A program made the position numbers and the translations under genes. A DNA stretch of 64,000 nt from an uncultured Pelagibacteraceae bacterium (lineage in GTDB: Bacteria > Pseudomonadota > Alphaproteobacteria > Pelagibacterales > Pelagibacteraceae). Below the pieces are notes generated by a model. It worked only from the letters and a program-made list of their open reading frames with translations. It did not search any database and was not told the origin of the DNA. The DNA lies in contig CACFJT010000004.1 in assembly GCA_902566705.1 (NCBI GenBank), forward strand, positions 1-64,000, written 5' to 3'. Positions 1 to 8,221 of the stretch are shown piece after piece (the first letter of the stretch is position 1; each line of letters begins with the position of its first letter).

Positions 1-468
1 GTTTATGCATCAGCTTTTGTAAATGGTGTTTTCTCATTGAATAATGACAAACATCACGAAATTAGATCAATAATAAATCATTTAACTGAAAATACAAAAA
101 GTTATCAACTAATTAAAAGTGTTTTAGATGGAAGTTCTAAAGCAGTGTATCAAGGAAAAATATTTGTAAATTCAGATGCTCAAAAAACAGATGGATACCA
201 ATTGAGCAAAGCAATATTGTTAAATGAAGAGTCAGAGTTTAATGCTAAGCCAGAACTAGAAATTTATGCTGATGACGTTAAATGTTCGCATGGTTCAGCT
301 TCTGGTAGTTTAAACGAAGACTCTATATTTTATTTAATGTCTAGAGGTTTAAGTCATCAGCAGTCAAGAGATTTATTAATTAATGGTTTTTTACTAGATG
401 TGGTTGAAAAAATTACCGACTCAGAAATAAAAAATTTAATAAAAAATATGATTGGAATTAAAGAATGA
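1..468 (+). CDS. sufD: SufD, Fe-S cluster assembly scaffold subunit (3' part only)
   Basis: The reading frame is open from base 1 (VYASAFVNGVFS) into the listed ORF, so the TTG start at 37 is an artefact of the window edge and the gene begins upstream. The C-terminal part has the SufB/SufD core signature, with a CSHG...SGSLNEDSIFYL stretch followed by SRGLSHQQSRDLLINGF near the end. SufD joins SufB and SufC in the SufBCD complex, which assembles Fe-S clusters in the cytosol; this role is family knowledge. Its stop overlaps the sufS start (ATGA), so translation is probably coupled. sufB and sufC presumably lie to the left. Confidence 0.93.
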   Translation, partial: VYASAFVNGVFSLNNDKHHEIRSIINHLTENTKSYQLIKSVLDGSSKAVYQGKIFVNSDAQKTDGYQLSKAILLNEESEFNAKPELEIYADDVKCSHGSASGSLNEDSIFYLMSRGLSHQQSRDLLINGFLLDVVEKITDSEIKNLIKNMIGIKE

Positions 469-1682
469 ATGTTGATCAGATAAAAAAAGAATTTCCAATT
501 TTTGACGAAAAAATTCAAAATAACGATCTAGTATATTTAGATAGTGCAAATTCATCGCAAAAACCAAAGGTAGTTGTGGATAGAATTAATGAATTTTATA
601 CCAAACAATTTTCTAACGTTGGAAGAAGTGTTCATTATCTTGCAGTTGCGGCAACCAATTTATACGAAAATACAAGATCGTCAGTTCAAAAATATATCAA
701 TGCTAAAGATAAAAATGAAATTGTTTTTACAAAAGGTGCTACTGAAGCATTAAATTTAGTTGCTAATACATTGGGCCAAAGTTACTTACAGGAAGGTGAT
801 GAAGTATTGATTACAGAACTCGAGCATCATTCAAATTATGTGCCGTGGCATTTCTTAAGAAAATCAAAAAATATAAAAATAAATTTTGCTGAAATAAATG
901 AAGAAGGTGAAATTACTCTTGAAGAAATAGAAAAAAAAATAACACCAAAAACAAAGTTAATTTCGATTACTCATTTATCAAATGTAACAGGTGCAATTCT
1001 ACCAGTAAAAGAAATTACCCAGCTTGCACATTCAAAAGGAATAATTGTTGTAGTTGATGGATGCCAAGGAGCACCACATTTAAAATTAGATATGCAAGAT
1101 TTAGATTGTGATTTTTATGCAATTTCATGTCACAAAATGTATGGACCTACAGGTCTAGGAATCCTTTATGGTAAGAAAAAATGGTTAGAAGAATTACCTC
1201 CATACCAAGGTGGTGGAGGAATGATAAATGAAGTTAAAAAAGATAGGATTTCCTATGGTGAATTGCCCAATAAATACGAGGCAGGAACTATGGCAACAGC
1301 ACAAGTAATAGCTTTTGATCAATCAATAAAATTTTTAGAAAGCATTGGTATAGAAAATGTTATGAAGCATGAAGCTGATTTAGTTGAATACGGACAAGAA
1401 CTATTGCAAAAAAATAATTCAGTTAAACTTATTGGAAATCCAAAAAATAAAGGAGGAGTCTTATCGTTCACTATTGAAGGAGTTCACCCACACGATATAG
1501 CAACCATTTTGGATGAAGATGGGGTTGCAATAAGAGCAGGACATCATTGTTGTCAAATTTTACATGATAAATTAAATATCCCAGCAAGTGCAAGAGCATC
1601 AGTTGGTATTTACAATACAAAAGAAGATTTAGATCAGCTAAACCAGTCGATAAACAACTGTAAAAAAATATTTAATCTATAA
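465..1682 (+). CDS. sufS: Cysteine desulfurase SufS (group II)
   Basis: A 405-residue PLP-dependent aminotransferase class V protein that takes sulfur from L-cysteine for Fe-S assembly. The PLP lysine is in SCHKMYGPTG near residue 224. The catalytic cysteine is in RAGHHCCQ near residue 361, a form typical of SufS rather than IscS. The start overlaps the sufD stop by four bases and its stop overlaps the next ATG (TAATG), so it is inside a tight suf operon. The following gene encodes a SufU-type partner and no SufE is seen here, so the persulfide is likely passed to SufU. Length and motifs are normal for the family. Confidence 0.96.
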   Translation: MNVDQIKKEFPIFDEKIQNNDLVYLDSANSSQKPKVVVDRINEFYTKQFSNVGRSVHYLAVAATNLYENTRSSVQKYINAKDKNEIVFTKGATEALNLVANTLGQSYLQEGDEVLITELEHHSNYVPWHFLRKSKNIKINFAEINEEGEITLEEIEKKITPKTKLISITHLSNVTGAILPVKEITQLAHSKGIIVVVDGCQGAPHLKLDMQDLDCDFYAISCHKMYGPTGLGILYGKKKWLEELPPYQGGGGMINEVKKDRISYGELPNKYEAGTMATAQVIAFDQSIKFLESIGIENVMKHEADLVEYGQELLQKNNSVKLIGNPKNKGGVLSFTIEGVHPHDIATILDEDGVAIRAGHHCCQILHDKLNIPASARASVGIYNTKEDLDQLNQSINNCKKIFNL

Positions 1683-2146
1683 TGAATTTAAAAGAACTTT
1701 ATCAAGAAATTATATTGGAGCATGGTAAAAATCCAAGAAATCTTAGAAAGACAGAAGGTTTTAATAAAGACGCCAAGGGTAACAACCCTCTTTGTGGTGA
1801 TAACGTTCATGTTTATTTAAAATTAAATGGACAAAAAATTGTAGAAGATGCATCATTTGAAGGGAGCGGTTGTGCTATTTCAATGGCCTCAGCCTCTATA
1901 ATGACAGATTTAATTAAAGGAAAAAATGAACATGAGGCTAAAGAAATTGTTGAGGATTTTTTAGGTATGATTAAAGAAAATCCTGAATTAAAATCTGAGT
2001 ATTTGAGTGAAGATGAAAAAACTAAACTAATGTGTTTATCTGGTGTTAAGCAATATCCAATGAGAGTTAAATGTGCAACTTTATCTTGGCATACAATGGT
2101 TTCGGCTTTTGATGAAAAAACAGAGGAAGTAAAAACTGAGAATTAA
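1682..2146 (+). CDS. sufU: SufU-type Fe-S assembly / sulfur-transfer protein
   Basis: A 154-residue NifU_N/IscU-fold protein. The three conserved cysteines and the aspartate lie in NPLCGDN, EGSGCAISMASAS and VKCATLSW. About 20 extra residues sit between the second and third cysteine regions (the FLGMIKENPELKSEYLSED stretch), which is characteristic of SufU rather than IscU. In Firmicutes SufU is a zinc protein that accepts sulfur from SufS; the same role is inferred here from adjacency. The gene starts inside the sufS stop codon and ends 3 bp before the sufT-like gene. Lack of an adjacent sufE supports the SufU reading; a simple scaffold role is the alternative. Confidence 0.88.
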   Translation: MNLKELYQEIILEHGKNPRNLRKTEGFNKDAKGNNPLCGDNVHVYLKLNGQKIVEDASFEGSGCAISMASASIMTDLIKGKNEHEAKEIVEDFLGMIKENPELKSEYLSEDEKTKLMCLSGVKQYPMRVKCATLSWHTMVSAFDEKTEEVKTEN

Positions 2147-2149
2147 ATT

Positions 2150-2449
2150 ATGACAAAAAAAGAAGAAATAATTGAGGAAATAAGAAAAATTTATGACCCT
2201 GAGTTACCTGTAAATATCTACGAGTTAGGTTTGATTTATGATATTAAGGTAAAAGAGGAAAAGTTTGCTATTATCAAAATGACACTGACTACTCCAAACT
2301 GTCCAGTTGCAGAAAGTTTACCAAAAGAGGTCAAAGAGGGCGCAATGCAAGTAGAAGGTATTGAGGATGTTGATCTTGAGTTAGTTTGGGATCCGCCATG
2401 GAATAAAGACATGATGTCAGAAGCAGCTAAATTGGAATTAAATTTGTAA
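2150..2449 (+). CDS. sufT: SufT-like MIP18/DUF59 Fe-S maturation protein
   Basis: A 99-residue protein of the MIP18 (DUF59) family, recognised by IYDPELPVNIYELGLIYDI and by TTPNCPVAESLP carrying the conserved cysteine. Family members help deliver Fe-S clusters to target proteins. It lies between the SufU-type gene and sufA with a 3-bp gap before it and a TAATG overlap after it, so it is part of the same transcript. Length is typical. The exact client proteins cannot be read from the sequence. Confidence 0.9.
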   Translation: MTKKEEIIEEIRKIYDPELPVNIYELGLIYDIKVKEEKFAIIKMTLTTPNCPVAESLPKEVKEGAMQVEGIEDVDLELVWDPPWNKDMMSEAAKLELNL

Positions 2450-2781
2450 TGAACCCGATAATTAAATTAAGTGATAACGCAGCTTTGAGAATAAAAGAGA
2501 TAATGTCTAATGCTGAAAAAGACTCTATTGGTGTTAGAGTATCAGTTAAATCAGGTGGTTGTGCAGGAATGTCTTATGTAATGGAGTATACAAAAGAGTT
2601 AAATCCTAACGATGAGGTTATTGAAGATAAAGGTGTGAAAGTGTTCGTTGATTCAGCTGCTGTTATGTATCTGCTTGGCACTGAAATGGACTACAAAAAG
2701 AACGAATTATCCTCGTCATTTGTGTTCAATAATCCTAATGAAACTGAGCGTTGTGGCTGTGGAGAGTCCTTTAAAATATAA
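2449..2781 (+). CDS. sufA: SufA/IscA-type A-type Fe-S carrier
   Basis: A 110-residue HesB/IscA-family protein. The three cluster-binding cysteines are visible, one in VSVKSGGCAGMSYV and two in ERCGCGESF near the C-terminus. A-type carriers take clusters from the SufBCD scaffold to apo-proteins. It is the last recognisable gene of the suf operon, starting within the stop codon of the sufT-like gene. SufA and ErpA cannot be separated by sequence alone; position in the suf operon favours SufA. Confidence 0.93.
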   Translation: MNPIIKLSDNAALRIKEIMSNAEKDSIGVRVSVKSGGCAGMSYVMEYTKELNPNDEVIEDKGVKVFVDSAAVMYLLGTEMDYKKNELSSSFVFNNPNETERCGCGESFKI

Positions 2782-2802
2782 TAAGTTGTATTATCCTACT
2801 TC

Positions 2803-2834
2803 TTGCATATCTGCATTGCATTGTTTGCATATCT
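2803..2834 (+). repeat. Three direct TTGCAT half-sites
   Basis: TTGCAT occurs at 2803, 2816 and 2825, and the 10-mer TTGCATATCT is repeated exactly at 2803-2812 and 2825-2834, 22 bp apart. The stretch lies between sufA and a small ORF, where no other signal is obvious. The hexamer is also the half-site of the motif shared upstream of glnA and amtB, but here the copies are tandem rather than inverted. Chance cannot be excluded. Confidence 0.4.
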
Positions 2835-2850
2835 AGTATATAGATTCTCC

Positions 2851-3021
2851 ATGAATAAATTTGAGTTTAAAAATCTTGTTAAAAACTTAAAAGACTCTTT
2901 AAAGGAAAAAGCATTCTTTAAAGAACTACGTAAAGAAGTCGAGACCGGTGCTAATGGAACACAAGATTACGTAGTCAAAAAAGGAATTAACAAAGATACA
3001 ATTGCATCGACAAGACAGTAG
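2851..3021 (+). CDS. Small hypothetical protein (56 aa)
   Basis: The ORF track starts at the TTG at 2803, but that extension is made by the TTGCAT repeats (hydrophobic MHICIALFAYLVYRFS). The ATG at 2851 gives a compact, charged 56-residue protein, MNKFEFKNLVKNLKDSLKEK onward. I chose it for that reason, although no clear Shine-Dalgarno precedes either start. I do not recognise the family. It sits downstream of sufA on the same strand and converges on glnA with an 8-bp gap. It could be a small alpha-helical protein. If the TTG start were real it would have an N-terminal membrane segment. Confidence 0.45.
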   Translation: MNKFEFKNLVKNLKDSLKEKAFFKELRKEVETGANGTQDYVVKKGINKDTIASTRQ

Positions 3022-3029
3022 CTAAAAAC

Positions 3030-4436
3030 TTAGCAGCTGTAATACATCTCAAACTCAACAGGATGAGGTGCGTGTTCAAATTTGTGTATTTCTTCGAACT
3101 TCAAAGCAATATAAGCATCGATTTGATCGTCAGTAAATACATCGCCTTGAGTTAAAAATTCTCTGTCTTTGTCTAGACTTTCCATTGCCTCTCTTAATGA
3201 TCCACACACAGTTGGAATTGATTTAACTTCCTCTGGTGGTAGTTCATACAAATCTTTGTCAAATGACTCTCCTGGATGAATTTTATTTTTAATTCCATCT
3301 ATTCCAGCCATTAACATTGCTGCAAAAGTTAAATAAGGATTACCTGATGCATCAGGAAATCTAATTTCACATCTTGCGCCTTTTTTACTTAAGGTAATAG
3401 GAATTCTGCACGATGCTGATCTATTTCTAGCTGAGTAAGCTAGTAATACTGGAGCCTCAAAACCAGGAATTAATCTTTTATAGCTATTTGTAGTTGCATT
3501 TGAAAATGCATTAATTGCTTTTGCATGTTTTAAAATTCCACCAATATAATGCAAAGCTGTTTCCGACAAACCTGAATAAGCATCACCAGAAAATACTGGT
3601 GTATCACCTTTCCATATTGATTGATGAGTATGCATTCCAGAACCATTATCACCCGCAACAGGTTTAGGCATAAATGTTGCTGTTTTTCCAAATGAATGAG
3701 TTACCATTTGAACAACATATTTGTATAACTGAACATTATCAGCTTGATCAACTAAAGTTCCAAAATACATTCCTAGTTCATGCTGACTTGGGGCAACTTC
3801 ATGGTGATGCTTTTCAACTTTAATACCGACTTCTTTTAAGTTTTTTAAATATTCACTTCTCATATCCTGTTCGCTATCTACAGGCGGAACAGGGAAGTAT
3901 CCTCCTTTAACACCAGGTCTATGACCCATGTTTCCATTTTCATATTCTTTCCCAGAATTATATGGACCTTCTTTACTGTCTAGGGCAAAGCCACACTCAT
4001 TCATATCATTTTTAATTCGCACATCGTCAAATACAAAAAACTCAGGCTCTGGACCAAAAAATGCTTTATCACCAATTCCAGAGGATTTTAAATATTCCTC
4101 TGCTTTTTTTGCTATACCTCTAGGATCTCTCTCATATGGTGTTTTCTTTATCGCATCAAGAATATCGCAAAACAAAACTACTGTATTATGAGACGTAAAA
4201 GGATCCATAAACATTCTTGAAGTATCAGGCTTTAAAATCATGTCAGACTCATTAATTGCTTTCCATCCTGCAATAGAAGAGCCGTCAAAAAACACTCCTT
4301 CATTTAACATTCCCTCATCAACTACCGTTGAGTCCATAGTTAAATGCTGAAGTTTACCTCTTGGGTCTGTAAATCTTAAATCTACAAATTCTGCATCTTT
4401 TTCTTTGATGTATTTTAAAACGTTAGCTGCACTCAT
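3030..4436 (-). CDS. glnA: Glutamine synthetase type I
   Basis: A 468-residue GlnA making glutamine from glutamate, ammonia and ATP in the cytosol. Family motifs are present: [10 protein letters not shown] near residue 50, the metal/ammonium region with [10 protein letters not shown] near residue 265, NRSASCRIP, and the C-terminal adenylylation loop [10 protein letters not shown] with its tyrosine near residue 395. A good Shine-Dalgarno (AGGAGA) precedes the ATG. No glnB (PII) gene is adjacent, unlike many proteobacteria. Its leader shares a palindrome-like motif with amtB at nearly the same distance, which suggests common nitrogen control. The adenylylation tyrosine is kept, but no adenylyltransferase gene is in the window. 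Confidence 0.98.
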   Translation of the reverse strand: MSAANVLKYIKEKDAEFVDLRFTDPRGKLQHLTMDSTVVDEGMLNEGVFFDGSSIAGWKAINESDMILKPDTSRMFMDPFTSHNTVVLFCDILDAIKKTPYERDPRGIAKKAEEYLKSSGIGDKAFFGPEPEFFVFDDVRIKNDMNECGFALDSKEGPYNSGKEYENGNMGHRPGVKGGYFPVPPVDSEQDMRSEYLKNLKEVGIKVEKHHHEVAPSQHELGMYFGTLVDQADNVQLYKYVVQMVTHSFGKTATFMPKPVAGDNGSGMHTHQSIWKGDTPVFSGDAYSGLSETALHYIGGILKHAKAINAFSNATTNSYKRLIPGFEAPVLLAYSARNRSASCRIPITLSKKGARCEIRFPDASGNPYLTFAAMLMAGIDGIKNKIHPGESFDKDLYELPPEEVKSIPTVCGSLREAMESLDKDREFLTQGDVFTDDQIDAYIALKFEEIHKFEHAPHPVEFEMYYSC

Positions 4437-4515
4437 TTTGTCTCCTATGTAATTTTGTTGGGCCTAATTACCAAAAAAATAATGGAAAATATTGCTTATT
4501 TAATAAATAACACCT

Positions 4516-4530
4516 ATGCAATTTTCACAT
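4516..4530 (-). promoter_or_regulatory. Candidate nitrogen-regulator site upstream of glnA
   Basis: Read on the glnA strand the site is ATGTGAAAATTGCAT, an imperfect inverted repeat centred about 87 bp before the glnA ATG. It matches the amtB upstream palindrome ATGCAAATATTGCAT at 12 of 15 positions, and the distance to the start codon is almost equal (87 against 84 bp). A possible -10 element lies about 40 bp further down. This suggests an activator site, perhaps for NtrX. The regulator is inferred, not seen. Confidence 0.5.
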
Positions 4531-4573
4531 AAGTAGTGTAATTAGTCACTGAATTTTTAAAGAAATTAAAACA

Positions 4574-5056
4574 ATGAATTCAATACTATTTAAAGAGCCG
4601 GTTAAAAGAGCAGAAAAAGCAATTAAAGAATTTAATCCTAATCTGAGAGTTATAATTTTAGAGCAAACAGCAAGGACAGCACAAGATGCTGCTACAGCTT
4701 TAGGTTGTAAAGTTGGAGCAATTGTAAAAAGCTTACTTTTCAAAGCAGGTGAGGAATTTATTCTTTGTTTAATTTCAGGAGACAAAAGATGTTCTTTGAA
4801 TAAGTTAAAAAAAATCTTAAATGAAAAAGACGTTTCTATGGCTAATCCTGAAGATGTTAAAAAAGTAACAGGTTATACAATCGGGGGCGTTTCTCCAACA
4901 GGTCATTTGATAAAAATAAAAATATTTATTGATGAAAATTTAAAAAATTTTGACACTATCTTTGCAGCAGCTGGTCATCCAAATGCAGTTTTTAAAATAG
5001 AATTTGAAAGTTTAAAATCATTAACATCAGGTATAACACAAGAGATAACTGAATGA
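4574..5056 (+). CDS. YbaK/ProX-type aminoacyl-tRNA deacylase family protein
   Basis: A 160-residue protein of the YbaK/EbsC/ProXp fold. Family members hydrolyse mischarged aminoacyl-tRNAs in trans. Supporting motifs are TAQDAATALGCKVGAIVKSLLF in the first half, including the conserved lysine, and GYTIGGVSPTGH plus AAAGHPNAVFKIEF in the second half. The ATG start follows a 137-bp divergent spacer shared with glnA. Its stop overlaps the next gene's ATG, so the two are probably cotranscribed. The amino-acid/tRNA specificity (Pro, Cys, Ala) cannot be told from what is visible. Confidence 0.85.
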   Translation: MNSILFKEPVKRAEKAIKEFNPNLRVIILEQTARTAQDAATALGCKVGAIVKSLLFKAGEEFILCLISGDKRCSLNKLKKILNEKDVSMANPEDVKKVTGYTIGGVSPTGHLIKIKIFIDENLKNFDTIFAAAGHPNAVFKIEFESLKSLTSGITQEITE

Positions 5057-5940
5057 GAAAACCTAAATTAATTGATTATTTGTTGTTGACTTTATTGTCT
5101 CTTATATGGGCCTCAGCTTTTTTTAATATTAAAATTGCCACATATTCTTTTGGACCTATTACCATAGGTTTCTTAAGATCTTTTTTAGGTGCTATGCCTG
5201 TTTTAATATTATGCTTTTATAAAAATATTGAAATCGAAGCATTTTCAAAAGATTGGAAGTGGTTTGCAATTATAGGATTAATAAATTTAGCTATACCTTT
5301 CATGCTAATATCATATGGAGTAAATTATGTACAAAGTAACTTAGCAGCTATTTTAATGTCCACGACACCTTTGAGCTCAACAGTTTTAGCTCACTTTTTT
5401 TTAAAGGGAGAAAAATTTAATTTATTAAAAACAATAGGTTTATTGATAGGTTTTTCAGGAATAGTATTTTTATTTTCAGATAATTTTTTAATTAATGAAA
5501 ATAACTTTATAGCTGCACTTTTAATTTTGCTTGGATCCACTTGTTATGTAATTGGGGGAGTAATAACATTAAAAATTAGTAATAAAGAAAATGAAAATGT
5601 TACAGTTTCAATTTTAATTTGGTCAACAATTATACTTTTTCCGTTTGCCTTAATTTTTGAAAAACCTTGGATGTTAAATCCTTCAACAAACTCAATTATA
5701 TCTGTAATATATTTAGGAATTTTTCCAACTGGAATAGCATGGTTATTAAGATTTAAAATTTTAAAAACAAATGGATTAATTTTTCATTCACAAGTTTCAT
5801 ACATAATTCCAATATTTGGAATTATTTTAGGTTATATATTTTTAAATGAGATAATTACTTCAAAAATTATTGTTGCCCTAATTGCAGTATTTATCGGAAT
5901 ATATTTAGCAAGAAAAGCAGATTATAAAAATGTTACTTAA
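5053..5940 (+). CDS. EamA/DMT-family membrane transporter
   Basis: A 295-residue protein with about ten hydrophobic segments in two EamA halves; the N-terminal signature LLTLLSLIWASAFFNIK is typical of the drug/metabolite transporter superfamily. It is likely an inner-membrane exporter of a small metabolite, but the substrate cannot be predicted. It begins 4 bp inside the deacylase gene and converges on the homocysteine methyltransferase gene with an 8-bp overlap at the 3' ends, leaving no room for a conventional terminator. Confidence 0.87.
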   Translation: MRKPKLIDYLLLTLLSLIWASAFFNIKIATYSFGPITIGFLRSFLGAMPVLILCFYKNIEIEAFSKDWKWFAIIGLINLAIPFMLISYGVNYVQSNLAAILMSTTPLSSTVLAHFFLKGEKFNLLKTIGLLIGFSGIVFLFSDNFLINENNFIAALLILLGSTCYVIGGVITLKISNKENENVTVSILIWSTIILFPFALIFEKPWMLNPSTNSIISVIYLGIFPTGIAWLLRFKILKTNGLIFHSQVSYIIPIFGIILGYIFLNEIITSKIIVALIAVFIGIYLARKADYKNVT

Positions 5941-6838
5941 GATTTGCGATTGCTTTTATGTGTGAAGGACCTGTTTCACAACATCCTCCAAGAATAGTTG
6001 CCCCAGCTTCTTTAAATTTTTGAACAATTTCTTGAATTTTAATTGGCGTCAAATCTTGTCTTTTTCCTAAAATTTCGTTTGGATTAGATTTTTTACCTTT
6101 AAAAATAGATGTATAATTTTTCTTTAGTTTAGTTGTAACAAAGCCATTTAATTTGAAACCAAATGGTATATTTAAACTTTTTAACTCTAGTAAATTTTTC
6201 TCAAAATTTTCAGGAGAAACACATGACAACATCACTCCAAGAGTATTTTCATCGATTATATTTTTTATATCTTTGATTTTTTCTCCACTTGGTAAAGTAG
6301 TTCCCTCAGATATATGTAATCCAACTAAATAAGGTTTTTTAAATTCTTTCACTGCATCTATCCCACATTTAACCTCTTTAATACTGCTCCAAACATCAAA
6401 GTAAAAAAAATCAACATATGGATTTAACATTTTTGCTTGACTATGAAAGTTTTCAATAATTTCAATCTCATCTCTATCATCTGCTTCATATGTTAAATTT
6501 TGAGGAGGTATACCGCCAGCAATATAAGTATTAGGAAAATTCTGTTTTGCAGCTTGTGCAATTTCACCAGCTTTTTGATTTAAATATTTAAATTTATCTA
6601 AAAGGTTATTCTCTTTTAAACGTTTTTGTCGTGTTGCAAAAGTTGTAGTGACAATAACTTCTGCCCCAGCTTTTATGAAATCAACGTGGGTATTTAAAAC
6701 AAGTTGATGATAATTTGAATCCAATATAGCATTAGCACTCCACAGTGTTGAATTTGGCTTCATCCCTCTTGCAAGTAATTCTTGACCCATTCCTCCATCT
6801 AATATTCTTATTTTTTTAAAAAAATCTTTGTTAATCAT
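5933..6838 (-). CDS. Homocysteine S-methyltransferase family protein
   Basis: A 301-residue Pfam S-methyl_trans type enzyme, expected to transfer a methyl group from a methylated donor to homocysteine to make methionine, using zinc. The N-terminal RILDGGMGQELLARG, a mid-protein cysteine in LSCVSPENF and the C-terminal pair in GGCCETGPSHI supply the usual three zinc cysteines. The methyl donor (for example S-methylmethionine or betaine) is not determined. The gene overlaps the last base of the upstream oxygenase-like ORF, so the two form a minus-strand operon. No SAM-responsive element was recognised upstream. Confidence 0.87.
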   Translation of the reverse strand: MINKDFFKKIRILDGGMGQELLARGMKPNSTLWSANAILDSNYHQLVLNTHVDFIKAGAEVIVTTTFATRQKRLKENNLLDKFKYLNQKAGEIAQAAKQNFPNTYIAGGIPPQNLTYEADDRDEIEIIENFHSQAKMLNPYVDFFYFDVWSSIKEVKCGIDAVKEFKKPYLVGLHISEGTTLPSGEKIKDIKNIIDENTLGVMLSCVSPENFEKNLLELKSLNIPFGFKLNGFVTTKLKKNYTSIFKGKKSNPNEILGKRQDLTPIKIQEIVQKFKEAGATILGGCCETGPSHIKAIANLK

Positions 6839-7428
6839 TATTTTTTAAAAATTATTTTAGCATTAAAAGAAAAAGATCTTCTTTCAGAATTGATATTAAA
6901 AGGATATGCAGTATGCATTAAATAGTTTGGAAAAATTATTAAGTCTCGTTCTTTAGGTACAATATTGAAAATACTTCTGCTTAAAAAACCTCTTTGTCCA
7001 TTTATAAAATCAATTGTGCCATTAGTCTTATCTTTTTTATTTTTTACAAGTTTATTTTTAGTCATATCTTTTGGGATTTTTAAATATCCTACACCAGATA
7101 AATCTCCATCATGATAATGAATAGGATTATATTCATCTTTAAATTGGCTAACTACCCATAAATTTAGTATTTTTATATCTTTAACTTTTTTAATTTTTTC
7201 ATTTTTAAGAAAATCTTTGATATTTTTTTTTATTTCTCTTTCTAAATTTTTTTTTATAAAATTATTTGAAATTTTAATTTCTTTTTTAATTTGACTAGCT
7301 AGTTTGGAGCTATAATCGTTTTTTTTTGTTAAATCTTTATTATCAATTTCTTTATTTAAGATATCTAAAAATTTCTTTGAAATTTTTGTTTTTCCAATAG
7401 ATGGACCAAAAGGCTTTATATTTTTCAT
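6838..7428 (-). CDS. Putative 2OG-Fe(II) oxygenase (196 aa)
   Basis: The first half is lysine-rich. The second half looks like a 2-oxoglutarate/Fe(II) dioxygenase core: NPIHYHDGDLSGVGYLKIP gives the His-x-Asp pair, FPNYLMHTAYPF gives the distal histidine, and NSERRSFSFNAKI gives the arginine that would bind 2-oxoglutarate. This resembles the small 2OG-FeII_Oxy_5 type often found in marine bacteria and cyanophages. The substrate is unknown. It is upstream of, and overlaps by one base, the homocysteine methyltransferase gene, which hints at linked function but does not prove it. Confidence 0.72.
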   Translation of the reverse strand: MKNIKPFGPSIGKTKISKKFLDILNKEIDNKDLTKKNDYSSKLASQIKKEIKISNNFIKKNLEREIKKNIKDFLKNEKIKKVKDIKILNLWVVSQFKDEYNPIHYHDGDLSGVGYLKIPKDMTKNKLVKNKKDKTNGTIDFINGQRGFLSRSIFNIVPKERDLIIFPNYLMHTAYPFNINSERRSFSFNAKIIFKK

Positions 7429-7465
7429 AATTCTCTAAATATCTTAAAAGCAAATTTATTCAATA

Positions 7466-8212
7466 TTAAGCTATAAGCTTAATTCCTATTCTTATTGCGA
7501 CAAAAATAACAAGAAAAGAAGTTAGTATAGCTAATATTTTGTTTGGTAGAAATTTAATGTTTAGTACGCTACCAATTTGTCCTCCAACAAGTACCGACAA
7601 AAACAATGGCCAATAGATAATTACCTGATCTAAAATCTGATCTTTTGTCAGCTGCCCAGCTATTCCAAATATAGAATTGATTAATATAAATAAAGATGCA
7701 CTACTAGTAATATGTCTAGCGTATCCAGCTTTCATTAAAAATAGAAGAGGGCTTAAAAAAATTCCTCCACCAATTCCTACTATACCTGACATAAAGCCAA
7801 TTATCGATCCAATAGAAATTGATATTAATTTTGGTATTTTGTTAATTTTAATTTTTTCTTTACTAAAAGATTTACTCTCAATTAGTAAAAAAATGCCTGC
7901 AACCGACAAAACACAAAATAATAAAACTTCAAATAAACTTTTTTCAATTGTTATTGATCCTCCAATAAATGCAAAAGGAATAGAGCCAATTAAATAAGGA
8001 AAAAGTAAATTAAAGTTTATATTTTTAGATCTTAAAAAATTGATAGAATTACCAGATACAACAATAATATTACATACAAGAGCTATAACAGGAAATATTG
8101 TGTAAGGTACACCCCAAATTAAAAGTATTGCAAGATATGTTGAGCCTCCCCCAAAACCAACACTTGAGTATATTAATGCAGTTACAAAGAAAAGAATTGA
8201 TAATATAATCAT
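7466..8212 (-). CDS. TauE/SafE-family anion permease
   Basis: A 248-residue membrane protein with seven to eight hydrophobic segments. Both TauE/SafE repeat signatures are visible: YSSVGFGGGSTYLAILL near the N-terminus and IGFMSGIVGIGGGIFLSPLL in the second half. Family members move sulfite, sulfoacetate or other small organosulfur or organic anions across the inner membrane; the direction and substrate here are unknown. It is 37 bp upstream of the oxygenase gene on the same strand and divergent from moaB with a 9-bp gap between starts. Confidence 0.88.
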   Translation of the reverse strand: MIILSILFFVTALIYSSVGFGGGSTYLAILLIWGVPYTIFPVIALVCNIIVVSGNSINFLRSKNINFNLLFPYLIGSIPFAFIGGSITIEKSLFEVLLFCVLSVAGIFLLIESKSFSKEKIKINKIPKLISISIGSIIGFMSGIVGIGGGIFLSPLLFLMKAGYARHITSSASLFILINSIFGIAGQLTKDQILDQVIIYWPLFLSVLVGGQIGSVLNIKFLPNKILAILTSFLVIFVAIRIGIKLIA

Positions 8213-8221
8213 TTATAAATT

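Noticed and set aside
3022-3040. GCTAA/TTAGC hairpin between the small ORF and glnA
   Set aside because: The stem has five pairs only and no T-tract follows on either strand.
4546-4785. Antisense ORF across the deacylase gene
   Set aside because: It lies opposite a well-supported YbaK-type gene, shows no recognisable motif and is a shadow frame.
7429-7465. Possible SAM riboswitch before the oxygenase/homocysteine methyltransferase genes
   Set aside because: The spacer is only 37 bp and has no SAM-II or SAM-V features.
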